A stretch of DNA of 64,000 nucleotides. Origin: JASEJA01 sp038872535. Its GTDB lineage: Archaea > Thermoproteota > Bathyarchaeia > Bathyarchaeales > Bathycorpusculaceae. The first letter of the stretch is position 1; each line of letters begins with the position of its first letter. The stretch covers positions 1 to 64,000 of the forward strand of contig JAVZJY010000003.1 in the NCBI GenBank assembly GCA_038872535.1, in the 5' to 3' direction. Made by a program: the position numbers and the translations under genes. The notes below the pieces were generated by a model. That model saw nothing but the letters and a program-made list of their open reading frames with translations. It was not told the DNA's origin and did no database searches. Below, piece after piece: positions 50,972 to 60,112 of this stretch.

Positions 50972-52213
50972 TTGGTACGGCTAAGGGGATTTCAAAAACT
51001 CACAACCATAGAAGAAGCACTGCAACTATTTTTTAAGCATTTGAGAATTGAAGGTCTAAAAACGGTTATTGTCCCAGTGCATGAGGCTTTAAACCGTGTT
51101 ATCGCTGAAAATGTAATTGCAAAGGAAGATTTGCCAAGGTTTGACCGCTCAGCCGTTGACGGATATGCAGTAAAAGCAGAGGACACTATTGAAGCCTCAC
51201 AGTTTAAGCCAAAAATCTTGCAAATAACCGCTAAAAATGAGGTAGAGAATGGACAGGCAAGACAAGTGTGGACTGGAAACCCAATTCCGAAAGGCGCAAA
51301 CGCTGTCGTCATGTTGGAGAACACTAAAAGAGTTAATGCAGAAATTGAGGTTTGGACTTCTGTAACGCCCGGCGAGAACATCTCCAAGAAAGGCGAGGAT
51401 GTTGCAAAGGGCGAAGTGGCATTAAAAGCTGGAACACGCTTAAAACCTCAACATTTAGGCTTGCTGGCTGCGTTGGGAACTGCTGAAGTTAAGGTTTTCG
51501 AAAAACCTAAAATCGCCATATTAGCCACTGGAAACGAACTTGTGGAAATAAGCGAGAAACCGAAAGAAGACCAAATTTTCGAGGTTAACAGGCTTGTTCT
51601 CTCTAGCCTATGCCACGAATTGGGAGCTGAACCTATAGATTTAGGCATTGCAAAAGACGATGCAGACGAAATATTTAAGAAAATAAAAACTGGGCTGGAA
51701 AAAGCTGACGCAGTAATAACTACTGGTGGAACAAGTGTTGGAGCCTCCGACTTGATTCCAGAAACTGTCAACAGAATTGGAAAGCCCGGCGTTATCGTCC
51801 ATGGAGTGGCTATGCGCCCAGCCATGCCCACAGCCCTTGCAATAGTGAATGGAAAACCAATAATCATCCTTTCAGGCAATCCTGTTGCGGCAATGATTGG
51901 GTTTGAAGTTTTCATCAGACCATTAATATGTAGAATGATTGGGCTAAAACGAGAAGAACAAAGACCAGTGATAAAAGCGAAAATGACTGGCCGAATCAGC
52001 ACATTTTTGGGAAGGAAAACCTTTGTGCGAGTCCATGTTTTTCAGCGCAGTGGAGAACTTTTCGCGGAGCCCATAAGCGCCCGCGGTTCGGGAATAATTT
52101 CAACCATGACTAAGGCTAATGGGTACGTTATTGTTCCAGAAAATAGAGAAGGCTTAGAAGAAGGAGAAAGCGTTTCAGTGCATCTATTCGATTACGTTGA
52201 CGTGGTGGATTAG
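50972..52213 (+). CDS. moeA1: molybdopterin molybdenumtransferase MoeA (first copy)
   Basis: 413 residues. Inserts molybdate or tungstate into adenylylated molybdopterin. Motifs: DLPRFDRSAVDGYAVKAEDT, GNPIPKGANAVVMLE, LATGNELVE, TTGGTSVGASDLIPE (MPT-binding GGTSVG), LSGNPVAAMIGFEVF, RTFVRVHVF-type C terminus. TTTTATAT at 50935-50942 puts transcription start near 50963, so the TTG at 50972 is chosen; GTG at 50951 is the longer alternative. Directly followed by a second moeA; paralogue pairs in archaea are thought to split Mo and W or insertion steps. Confidence 0.9.
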   Translation: MVRLRGFQKLTTIEEALQLFFKHLRIEGLKTVIVPVHEALNRVIAENVIAKEDLPRFDRSAVDGYAVKAEDTIEASQFKPKILQITAKNEVENGQARQVWTGNPIPKGANAVVMLENTKRVNAEIEVWTSVTPGENISKKGEDVAKGEVALKAGTRLKPQHLGLLAALGTAEVKVFEKPKIAILATGNELVEISEKPKEDQIFEVNRLVLSSLCHELGAEPIDLGIAKDDADEIFKKIKTGLEKADAVITTGGTSVGASDLIPETVNRIGKPGVIVHGVAMRPAMPTALAIVNGKPIIILSGNPVAAMIGFEVFIRPLICRMIGLKREEQRPVIKAKMTGRISTFLGRKTFVRVHVFQRSGELFAEPISARGSGIISTMTKANGYVIVPENREGLEEGESVSVHLFDYVDVVD

Positions 52214-52214
52214 G

Positions 52215-53450
52215 ATGTTTAGAAAACTTCTAACATTAGAAGAGGCAAGAAAGGTTATTCATCAACATTTTAAACCAAAACCTTTAGGCGTGGAGGAAAT
52301 CCCCCTTTTAGAGGCTTGGAACCGAGTCCTCGCAGAAAATGTAACCGCAAAAATGGATATTCCACCTTTCAACCGCTCAACAGTTGACGGGTATGCAGTA
52401 AAAGCAGAGGACACTTTTGGCGCAGAAGAAAATAAACCAATAAAAATGAAGATTTGCGGAACCGTGAATGCTGGAGAAATGCCAAAAATAATCGTCAAAC
52501 AAGGCACAGCAGCAGAAATCGTAACAGGCGCACCCATACCAGAAGGCGCAGATGCCGTTTTAATGTTTGAACATACACAGCGCAAAGGCGATGAACTTTA
52601 TGTTTACAATGCCGTAGCAAAAAACGAAAACATCATGAAAGCCGGAGCAGACATAAAAAAAGGCGAAACTGTCCTAAAAGCTGGACAATTTTTGGGTTCA
52701 CGCGAAATAGGAGTTTTAGCATCCATTGGAATGGTAAAAGCCAAAGTTTACATAACTCCAAGGGTTGCGGTTCTCTCCACAGGCAATGAAATAGCAGAAC
52801 CAGGCGAAAAACTTCCGCCAGGAAAAATTTATGACATAAACGCCTACAGCCTAAGCGCAGCAGTTCTGGAAAGCGGCGGAAAACCAGTTTATTTCGGAGT
52901 TTTACCAGACGACACGAGTGCATTGCAGAAAACATTAAAAAATGCATTAGCATCAGCGGACATGGTTATAACATCAGGCGGAGTATCCATAGGACCAAAG
53001 GACATTGTGCCGCAAACATTAAATTCGCTTGGAAAACCGGGAGTCATCATTTGCGGGATGGCAACCAAGCCTGGAAAGCCAACAACAGTGGGGCTTATTA
53101 ATGGGAAAATTGTTTTTGCGCTTCCAGGTCATCCAACTTCCGCATTGCTCACTTTCCACTTAATTGTACGCCCAATAATCCAACGGTTGGCTGGGAAAAA
53201 GGCACAGAAGCCTTTGAAGGTGAAGGCTTTTGCTTCTATGAGGATGTTTCCAGCAAAGGGCAGACGAACCTTTGTAATGGTCAAATTAAGGCGTGACGAA
53301 TCCAATAGGCTTGTAGCAGAACCAGTTCCGACTGGATTATCTGGGGCTATTACGACTCTTGCAAAGGCTGACGGATTTGTGGAAATAAGTGAAAATCAGC
53401 AGTTTGTTGATGCTGGCGAGGAAGTTTTGGTGCAACTTTTGAAGCGTTAG
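52215..53450 (+). CDS. moeA2: molybdopterin molybdenumtransferase MoeA (second copy)
   Basis: 411 residues starting MFRKLLTLEEARKV. Motifs parallel the first copy: DIPPFNRSTVDGYAVKAEDTF, GAPIPEGADAVLMFEHTQ, LSTGNEIAEPGEKL, TSGGVSIGPKDIVPQ, LPGHPTSALLTFHL. The MPT loop reads GGVSIG instead of GGTSVG, a difference that may matter for metal choice. ATG at 52215, two bases after the moeA1 stop, with GGTGGATTAGG before it, is preferred over an in-frame start at 52197. Neither MoaA nor MogA is nearby. Confidence 0.91.
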   Translation: MFRKLLTLEEARKVIHQHFKPKPLGVEEIPLLEAWNRVLAENVTAKMDIPPFNRSTVDGYAVKAEDTFGAEENKPIKMKICGTVNAGEMPKIIVKQGTAAEIVTGAPIPEGADAVLMFEHTQRKGDELYVYNAVAKNENIMKAGADIKKGETVLKAGQFLGSREIGVLASIGMVKAKVYITPRVAVLSTGNEIAEPGEKLPPGKIYDINAYSLSAAVLESGGKPVYFGVLPDDTSALQKTLKNALASADMVITSGGVSIGPKDIVPQTLNSLGKPGVIICGMATKPGKPTTVGLINGKIVFALPGHPTSALLTFHLIVRPIIQRLAGKKAQKPLKVKAFASMRMFPAKGRRTFVMVKLRRDESNRLVAEPVPTGLSGAITTLAKADGFVEISENQQFVDAGEEVLVQLLKR

Positions 53451-53803
53451 CCTTCGAAAATCTTTCTCTTCGCCACAATATACGCTGTAAAAACCCATGT
53501 TAAAATGAGATAGGCAAACATGCCTATGTCAAAGAGAAAGTCTTTCCCAAAGCAATAGTAAAGCATAAAAACTGAAAATGTTGTGGCTATAAAAAATAAC
53601 ATAACAACAAGCCAAACCGCCCAAACCCTCTTTTTAAACAGTCCGTAGGCAGTTATTAAGCTTAAAATTCCCATTATGCCGATGTGCGGAGGAAAATTCG
53701 CTAGTGGCAAAACAACAAAGCACGTTACTCCAACAACAACGTAAAAAGCGAGGGCTAAAAAAATTCCAATGTTTTCCATTTTAAGTTTAGACTTAATCGC
53801 CAT
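53447..53803 (-). CDS. four-helix membrane protein of unknown function
   Basis: 118 residues with four predicted membrane helices: FLALAFYVVVGVTCFVVLP (about 14-32), GIMGILSLITAYGLF (42-56), VWAVWLVVMLFFIATTFSVFML (60-82) and IGMFAYLILTWVFTAYIVA (92-110). Loops are short and a basic tail closes it. Family unrecognised. It converges on moeA2 with a four-base overlap. No role is proposed. Confidence 0.7.
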   Translation of the reverse strand: MAIKSKLKMENIGIFLALAFYVVVGVTCFVVLPLANFPPHIGIMGILSLITAYGLFKKRVWAVWLVVMLFFIATTFSVFMLYYCFGKDFLFDIGMFAYLILTWVFTAYIVAKRKIFEG

Positions 53804-54005
53804 GAATAACCGCCTTTTAACCCTAAATGGATGACGCCATTATTAATAAATTTAATGTTTCATTAGATTTACTTTGAGCGATTATTGTGCTTATTGAAAG
53901 AAACTGGAGAATAACCGAGCCATCGTAAACTTTTTGTTTTACCATAGAATAAAACACTTAAAGCTTAAGTTTAACTTTTGTCTATTAATATTTTCTGGGG
54001 TTTTT

Positions 54006-54344
54006 GTGGAAGAACAAGCAATTCTATTTGTAAAGTCGGAGAAAATTGAACATGTCCAGTGGACGATGCCCCACCATGACCACTGGTGTAGTGCTGGTTA
54101 TAGAGCCTTCAAAACAGATTTTGTTCTCAACGAAGAAGATAGGAAGGCTGTTGAAGCCTTAGAAAAATCTGGATTAAATTTTAAGGTTATCGACCTCACT
54201 TTGGCAAACGCAACTACACGGCTTAAGGCAAAATTGGAGGGCGTTAACGCGACGCCAACATTAATTTATAAGGGGCGAAAAATAAAGGGTTTACAACAAA
54301 TCCTCGAAATGCTCACAAAAACACTGAGCTTGCAACAAAAATAA
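54006..54344 (+). CDS. thioredoxin-fold protein lacking CxxC
   Basis: 112 residues from GTG at 54006 (GGGG five bases upstream; the in-frame extension back to 53934 is AT-rich and rejected). The C-terminal half is thioredoxin/glutaredoxin-like: KVIDLTLANATTRLKAKLEGV, cis-Pro motif NATPTLIYKGRKIKG, then a helix. At the usual CxxC position there is MPHHDHWCSAGYRAF, with a single Cys (residue 28) after three histidines. That spacing suits metal binding or a one-cysteine redox site. A 200-base AT-rich stretch before it has no gene. Confidence 0.68.
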   Translation: MEEQAILFVKSEKIEHVQWTMPHHDHWCSAGYRAFKTDFVLNEEDRKAVEALEKSGLNFKVIDLTLANATTRLKAKLEGVNATPTLIYKGRKIKGLQQILEMLTKTLSLQQK

Positions 54345-54407
54345 ATTTTTTATTATTCCAAGCGAAAATGTTTAGAACTTCTTAAGAAAATAAGGCTCAT
54401 AAAATGG

Positions 54408-55322
54408 ATGCGTGCTAAAATGAGTTATCGTGAACTCTTTGTTTCACAATCAAACGTTTTCAGCGGTTTCCAAAAACCCTTTGAAAAGGCAGACTACATA
54501 ATTTTGGGCGTGCCTTTTGACGTTACAAGCACGTATAGAACTGGGGCAAGGTTTGCTCCAAACGCCATTAGACAAGCATCGCTTAACATTGAAACCTACA
54601 GTTTTCGCACGGGTTTGGATGTGGAAGATTTAAAATTGCATGATTTGGGCGATTTACACATATCAACTGACACGGAGAAAACTTTGGAAAGAGTTGCACT
54701 TGTCATTAAAGAGATTATAGAAGCTGGAAAAACGCCTGTAACCATAGGCGGAGAACACACAATCACCTTTGGCATTATAAAAGGCTTAGAAAAGAAAGCC
54801 TCAAAAACAGCATTGGTGAGTTTTGATGCGCATTTGGATTTGCGCGACGAGTTTATGGGTTTGAGGCTTTCTCACACGACTTTTATGCGAAGAATAAACG
54901 AAAAGGTAAAGCCAGCCACCATCATCGAGGTTGGCACAAGAGCAGTCTGCAAAGAAGAACTCGCCTACGCAAAAAAGGCTGGAATAGAATTTTTCACGAC
55001 ACAACAAATCAGAAAAGAAGGATGCGAGACGATGGTGAAAAAGTTGGGGGAAAAATTGGCAAAATATGAGAGCATTTATTTGTCAATTGATATGGATGTG
55101 CTTGACCCAGCCTATGCACCAGCAGTTCAAAATCCAGAACCGGACGGGTTGGAGATGCATACTTTGCTTGACATTTTATGTAGCGCATGCGACAAACGTC
55201 TTGTGGGTTTTGACGTTGTAGAAATAGCACCAAACTATGACCAAGGAGTTTCCGTAATTCAAGCAGCGAAAGTAGTGTTTGAAGTTCTTTGTCGAATAGA
55301 AAAAGCAAGAAAACACAGATAG
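54408..55322 (+). CDS. speB: agmatinase / ureohydrolase family
   Basis: 304 residues. Dimanganese motifs: H117 in GGEHTITFG, D140-H142-D144 in SFDAHLDLR, and D228-D230 in SIDMDVLDPAYAP. TGARFAPNAIRQAS and QNPEPDGLEM are typical of agmatinases. It would hydrolyse agmatine to putrescine and urea for polyamine synthesis, with other guanidino substrates possible. ATG at 54408 or ATG at 54420 can start it. Isolated gene. Confidence 0.92.
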   Translation: MRAKMSYRELFVSQSNVFSGFQKPFEKADYIILGVPFDVTSTYRTGARFAPNAIRQASLNIETYSFRTGLDVEDLKLHDLGDLHISTDTEKTLERVALVIKEIIEAGKTPVTIGGEHTITFGIIKGLEKKASKTALVSFDAHLDLRDEFMGLRLSHTTFMRRINEKVKPATIIEVGTRAVCKEELAYAKKAGIEFFTTQQIRKEGCETMVKKLGEKLAKYESIYLSIDMDVLDPAYAPAVQNPEPDGLEMHTLLDILCSACDKRLVGFDVVEIAPNYDQGVSVIQAAKVVFEVLCRIEKARKHR

Positions 55323-55334
55323 CCAAAAAGCAAG

Positions 55335-55628
55335 TTATTTTTCAACTCTTCTAATTTCAACAACCACTTTGTAGTTGTCTGGGCACCCAACAGTAAACTT
55401 GTTCTCGTCTTTCTCCCATGGGAAGGAACCTCCAAACTGCAAAGTAACCAAATAGGGAAATAGGACATCATATAGAAAGCCGCAAACGTGTGGCGTTCTA
55501 TGAATCTTATCCCTCTCCTCTGAGAATAGCGTAAAATCAAATTCTTCGCCAACATGATGCCCAGCAACGCATTCGCCTTGGACCTTCACAACCTTTCCAA
55601 TTAATTTACAGCTTTTCAAGCCAACCAC
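55335..55628 (-). CDS. TIGR04076 family protein
   Basis: 97 residues. CKLIGKVVKVQGECVAGHHVGEEFDF, HVCGFLYDVLFPYLVTLQFGGSFPWEKD and VGCPDNYKVVVEIRRVEK follow the TIGR04076 pattern. The conserved cysteines (C7, C20, C49, C82) suggest metal or redox chemistry; function is not established. A GTG at 55628 gives the length used here, but that codon is part of GAGAGGTGG, so the TTG three codons later (55619) may be the real start. It ends close to the convergent agmatinase. Confidence 0.85.
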   Translation of the reverse strand: MVGLKSCKLIGKVVKVQGECVAGHHVGEEFDFTLFSEERDKIHRTPHVCGFLYDVLFPYLVTLQFGGSFPWEKDENKFTVGCPDNYKVVVEIRRVEK

Positions 55629-55642
55629 CTCTCAATTTCCTT

Positions 55643-57252
55643 TTAGGTTTTGCCCCTTAACAGTTTTGCTATGAAGAAGCCGTTGCATTGGTGAATATGT
55701 GGATAAAGCCTTTGGCATTTTTCCATCCCTCTTAAGCCTGGCAAACCAATTTTTGGCGTTATTTCAGTCATCGAAAATTCTGGATGCCACTTTAGGAATT
55801 TCTCTATAAGCATTTCGTTTTCTTCTGCTGTTATGCTACATGTAGAATAGATTAGTGTGCCGTTGGGTTTTACTTTTTCAGCGCAATTGTTTAGCATTTG
55901 CCATTGAATCTCAGCCATATTTTCAATTGAACGTTTTGTAAGCCTCCACTTGGCTGATGGCAGCTTGCCGAAGGCTCCCGTGCTTGTGCATGGCGGGTCT
56001 AAAACCACGACATCCGCCTCGACTGAAAAGGGCAAAGGGTTACAAGCGTCAGCCATAATTGGCACAGCAATCTCAACGCCCATGCGGGCTACTTCGCTTT
56101 TCCAAACGTCTAATCTTCGCCTTGAATAATCCATAGAATAGATGAAACCGTGGTTCTGCATTAGCNNNNNNNNNNNNNNNNNNNNNNNNNNNNNNNNNNN
56201 NNNNNNNNNNNNNNNNNNNNNNNNNNNNNNNNNNNNNNNNNNNNNNNNNNNNNNNNNNNNNNATGGTTACAAGCGTCAGCCATAATTGGCACAGCAATCT
56301 CAACGCCCATGCGGGCTACTTCGCTTTTCCAAACGTCTAATCTTCGCCTTGAATAATCCATAGAATAGATGAAACCGTGGTTCTGCATTAGCTGAGCCAA
56401 ATAGGTGGTTTTGGCTCCAGGCGCTGCGCAAGCATCTAAAACTGTCATTCCCGGTTTTGGGTTTGCGGCTTCGGCTGCGAAACAGCTTGCTTTGTCTTGG
56501 ATGTAAAATAAGCCTTCTTTGAAGCTTGCCGTGCGAGTTAAAGGTTGCCTTGCGTTTAAAACTTTGTATGTATGCTTTAATTCTTTAACCTTTTCAACTT
56601 TAACGCCTTCTTTTGCGAGTTCTTCAAAAATTTCGTTTTCATCTGCCTTCAAAGTGTTAAGTCTAATGTAGGTTGGCGGTGGTTGCATGTTTGCTTCTAA
56701 AATTGTTATGGCTTCCCTTCTCCCGAACAGTTTAAAGCAGTATTTCACGAACCATGTTGGATGGAAAGTTATAAGTCCAATCCTTTCCTCGTCGCTTAAA
56801 CTTTCAAAAACTGATGTTTGCTTTTGAGTAAGCAAAAAGCCCAAATACTGTTCGACTTTTCGCAGGGTTTTCCATCCGAGAATGGAGCGGGCGAGGCTTG
56901 CTATGCTTTCTGCTTCTTTAACATCAATTTTCGACCAGTTTTTGGCTATGCGGGTTTGGTAAACGTAAAGCCTCAAAAAGGCTTGAACGCCCAAATCGAA
57001 TTCGCTTATGGTTTTTGGCTTTAAAACATTGTTTATGAAAGCATCTATAAAGTTTCGGCGTCTAACAGTTTCGCACACAAGCATGTAGGCAAGCCTCACA
57101 GCATCAGCATCGCTTATGCCTAACTGCTTAACTGTTTTCGCTAAAGCCAGACGCTCGCTTAGTTTTTGCATTTCCATCCAGCTTAAGCTTTCAATGGCAA
57201 GCGTCCAGGCTTCTTTAAGCAATTTTATCCACAAATCCATAAACAAATGCAT
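55643..57252 (-). CDS. RNA m5C methyltransferase, NOP2/Sun family, split by an assembly gap
   Basis: Two pieces flank 97 N. Removing the N and one copy of the 128-base duplicate joins them in frame to a 460-residue protein. N-terminal NusB-like domain (about 25-165), then ANPKPGMTVLDACAAPGAKTTYLAQ (SAM loop) and, beyond the gap, VVLDPPCTSTGAFG and LIYSTCSITAEENE, carrying both catalytic cysteines. C terminus QLYPH-type YPHIHQCNGFFIAKL is standard. It methylates cytosine C5 in tRNA or rRNA. The apparent stop/start in the gap is artificial. ATG 57252 or 57240 could start it; TTTATTTATG near 57255 is a short-leader TATA. Confidence 0.9.
56038..56165. repeat. left copy of a 128-base contig-overlap duplicate
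   Basis: Bases 56038-56165 are identical to 56265-56392 (offset 227). The pair flanks the N run exactly, as two contigs that overlap but were joined by a gap rather than merged. Confidence 0.93.
56166..56262. other. assembly gap of 97 N
   Basis: All N. Because the same bases stand on both sides, the true distance is probably negative (an overlap), and nothing is missing here. Confidence 0.98.
56265..56392. repeat. right copy of a 128-base contig-overlap duplicate
   Basis: Copy of 56038-56165. The two bases between it and the N (AT) do not match the left contig (AG), consistent with contig-end error. Confidence 0.93.
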
Positions 57253-57276
57253 GAGACATAAATAAAATTAGAGGCA

Positions 57277-57296
57277 CTAGTTCGCCAGAAAACTAG
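57277..57296. repeat. inverted repeat between divergent methyltransferase and polB
   Basis: CTAGTT, eight-base spacer, AACTAG: perfect 6-base arms. It lies just upstream of the methyltransferase TATA region and about 50 bases upstream of the polB TATA box. It could be an operator or chance. Confidence 0.35.
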
Positions 57297-57342
57297 AGAG
57301 GGTAGGTCCGTATTGGTTGCTCCCAAAGCCAAAAACAAGCTC

Positions 57343-57350
57343 TTTAAATA
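57343..57350 (+). promoter_or_regulatory. TATA box of DNA polymerase B
   Basis: TTTAAATA 78 bases before the polB ATG, predicting a leader of about 50 bases. Confidence 0.45.
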
Positions 57351-57427
57351 TTAAATAATTCGCGGAGTGCGATTAGTAAGAGATTTTAGGTTATACTGCT
57401 CATAAGGTTAGTTGGGTTAAGGGCTGA

Positions 57428-60109
57428 ATGGCACAGAAACGCTTAGAGGATTTTACTCGAGCAGAAGCTGAAACTTTGAAGGAAAGGGAAGCGGAAGCCC
57501 TACCCTTCATGGAAGCCATAACAAAAGAAAAACAAAAACGTGCCTATCCACCATTGGCTCCAGAAAACTTGACGCCTTCATATTTTATTTCTGCAACTTA
57601 TGATGGAAAAACTGGAAAAGCCCTAATCAAACTTTACGAGCCAGTTTCAAGCAAAATCTATTTCTGGTACGACAACACTGGGCATAAGCCCTATTGTCTA
57701 ACAAACCTTTCACCATTTGAGCTTGAAAAAATAAACCGTTTAATGCAGCACCCAAGCTTTGACCACTTTGAAATTGTGGATAAAATTGATCCTTTATTGG
57801 ATAAGGCTGTCAAAGTGACAAAGATTGTGGCTAAAGACCCATTAGCCATTGGAGGACGCCCAAAAGGCTGCATAAGAGACATAATCCCAGAAGATTTCCC
57901 AATGGTGACGGAAACCCCAGTTTCTCCGGAACAAATCAAGGTTTGGGAATCAAAAATAAAGTATTACCAATCCTACATTTATGATAGAAATCTTTTGCCT
58001 GGAATGATTTACGAAGTTAAAAATGGCAAACTAGTTCTCAAAAATGTTGAAGAAGCAGAAAAAATGGTTAGCCGCATAAAAGAAATTTTCAACGAAGCCG
58101 AAGCAGAGGAGCTACAGCATATTGAAGAGTGGGCAAGGCTACTGGAATATCCCGCCCCAAAATTTCTTTACGTAGCCCTTGACATAGAAGTTTACTCACC
58201 TGTTCCAACAAGGATGCCCGACCCAAGAGATGCTGCCTACCCAGTTGTCTGCGTATCTCTATACGGTTCAGATGGACAGAAAAGAGTTTTACTCCTAAAA
58301 AGAGAGGGAACCCGCGAAGGAACAGAACGCTTGCCTGCTGGCGTAACACTTGAGTATTTTGACTCGGAAGCGAAGCTGATAAGGGCTGTTTTTGATGCGC
58401 TTTGGAGTTATCCTTTTGTGGTAACCTTTAATGGTGATGACTTTGACTTGCGCTATTTGGCGCATAGGGCTCTTAACCACGGTTTCAAAAGAGACGAAAT
58501 TCCAATAGAAGTTGGCAGACGTGTATGCCTTTTAAAGTATGGCGTGCACATTGATCTTTACAAGTTCTTCTTCAACCGTTCAATTCAAATCTACGCCTTC
58601 AACAACCGTTATAGGGATGTAACCCTTGACGATGTCGGCAAAGCCCTAATTGGAATGGAAAAAATTAAACTGGAAAAAAACTTGGGCGAATTAACCTACA
58701 CGGAACTCGCCAAATACTGTTTCCGAGATGCTGAAATCACTTTTAAACTTGCAAGCTTCGAAGACGAGTTGGTTATGAAGCTCATTTTGGTTTTAGCCAG
58801 AATCAGCAGCATGCCAATGGAAGACGTAAGCCGCCAAGGCGTTTCCAGATGGATAAGAAACTTCATGCACCGCGAACACCGAAAAAGAAACATGCTCATC
58901 CCAAACGCAGAAGAAATAATTGCCGCAAAAGGAAAAGCAGCCACAAAAGCAATAATTAAAGGCAAAAAATACAAAGGCGCAATAGTCGTCGAACCAGTTC
59001 CAGGCGTTCACTTCAACGTTTCAGTAATGGATTTCCCAAGCCTATATCCATCAATAATAAAAGTTTGGAACCTCGGCTACCAATCCATACTATGCAAACA
59101 TCCAGAATGCCGCAACAACCTCATCCCAGACACGCCTCACTGGGTTTGCACAAAAAAACACGCCTTAGAAAGCCTCCTCATAGGCTCGCTCAGAGATTTG
59201 CGAGTTCAATGGTACAAACCAAAATCAAAAGACAAAACTTTGCCAGCCGAAATTAGAAGTTGGTATAACATAATTCAAGGGGCTCTCAAGGTTATTCTAA
59301 ACGCAAGCTATGGAGTTTTCGGAGCCGAAAGTTTCGACCTTTACTGCCCTCCAGTGGCAGAAGCAACAGCAGCCATCGCTAGACACTCACTAACCCAGAT
59401 ACTTAAGGAAGCGGAAGAGCTTAACATACAAGTGCTTTACGGCGATACAGACAGCATATTCCTAAAAAATCCATCAAAAGAACAAATTGAGAAACTAGCC
59501 CAATGGACAGAGCATACGTTGAAAATGAGTTTAGACGTGGATAAAGTTTACAGATACGCCGTTTTCAGTTCAAGAAAAAAGAATTACCTCGGAGTTTTAG
59601 AAGACGGCAGCGTTGACGTTAAGGGGTTAACCGGCAAGAAGAGGCACATCCCAATTTTCATAAAAAAAGCATTCGACAAAATGAAAGAACGCCTAGCTCT
59701 TGTAAAAACACCAGCCGACTTTGAAAAGGCAAAAAAGGACATTTGCGAAATCATCCGCGACTGCTACATGCGACTAAAAAGAAGAGAATGGGAAAACCTA
59801 AACGACCTCGCCTTCAACGTGGTCTTAGGAGAAGAACCAGAACACTACACAAAAACAACACCCCAACACGTGAGAGCCGCAAGAATACTAAAAGAAGGCG
59901 GAATGGAGCTTAAAGCAGGCGACCTAATAAGCTTCGTAAAAGTCACCAAAGAACCCCACGTAAAACCAGTTGAGTTGGCAACAAAAAATGAGATAGATGT
60001 GGATAAATACATTGCCTATCTCCATTCAACATTTGACCAAGTTTTAGACGCATTAGGCTTAGACTTCGATGAAATAATAGGATTAACAAAGCTTGAAAGG
60101 TTCATGTAA
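57428..60109 (+). CDS. polB: family B DNA polymerase
   Basis: 893 residues, complete. Exonuclease motifs I ALDIEVYSP, II FNGDDFDLRYLAHR, III YCFRDAEITFKLA. Polymerase motifs: A MDFPSLYPSIIKVWN (variant of DFxSLYPSII), B LKVILNASYGVFG and C YGDTDSIF. Proofreading and catalytic residues are all intact. Metal-thumb C terminus with HVRAARILKEGGMELKAGD. A replicative or repair polymerase; the N-terminal 90 residues are a DUF-like head seen in TACK PolB. TATA box 57343-57350. It converges on queT (3 bases between stops). Confidence 0.96.
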   Translation: MAQKRLEDFTRAEAETLKEREAEALPFMEAITKEKQKRAYPPLAPENLTPSYFISATYDGKTGKALIKLYEPVSSKIYFWYDNTGHKPYCLTNLSPFELEKINRLMQHPSFDHFEIVDKIDPLLDKAVKVTKIVAKDPLAIGGRPKGCIRDIIPEDFPMVTETPVSPEQIKVWESKIKYYQSYIYDRNLLPGMIYEVKNGKLVLKNVEEAEKMVSRIKEIFNEAEAEELQHIEEWARLLEYPAPKFLYVALDIEVYSPVPTRMPDPRDAAYPVVCVSLYGSDGQKRVLLLKREGTREGTERLPAGVTLEYFDSEAKLIRAVFDALWSYPFVVTFNGDDFDLRYLAHRALNHGFKRDEIPIEVGRRVCLLKYGVHIDLYKFFFNRSIQIYAFNNRYRDVTLDDVGKALIGMEKIKLEKNLGELTYTELAKYCFRDAEITFKLASFEDELVMKLILVLARISSMPMEDVSRQGVSRWIRNFMHREHRKRNMLIPNAEEIIAAKGKAATKAIIKGKKYKGAIVVEPVPGVHFNVSVMDFPSLYPSIIKVWNLGYQSILCKHPECRNNLIPDTPHWVCTKKHALESLLIGSLRDLRVQWYKPKSKDKTLPAEIRSWYNIIQGALKVILNASYGVFGAESFDLYCPPVAEATAAIARHSLTQILKEAEELNIQVLYGDTDSIFLKNPSKEQIEKLAQWTEHTLKMSLDVDKVYRYAVFSSRKKNYLGVLEDGSVDVKGLTGKKRHIPIFIKKAFDKMKERLALVKTPADFEKAKKDICEIIRDCYMRLKRREWENLNDLAFNVVLGEEPEHYTKTTPQHVRAARILKEGGMELKAGDLISFVKVTKEPHVKPVELATKNEIDVDKYIAYLHSTFDQVLDALGLDFDEIIGLTKLERFM

Positions 60110-60112
60110 TGG

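Noticed and set aside
56161..56303. Frameshift or true tandem duplication in the methyltransferase gene
   Set aside because: Identical 128-base flanks of the N run, and perfect in-frame collapse, indicate an assembly artefact.
57297..57342. Possible C/D box or structured RNA between the inverted repeat and the polB TATA box
   Set aside because: TTGG/CCAA pairings are short, and no convincing C box (RUGAUGA) with D box (CUGA) at proper spacing was found.
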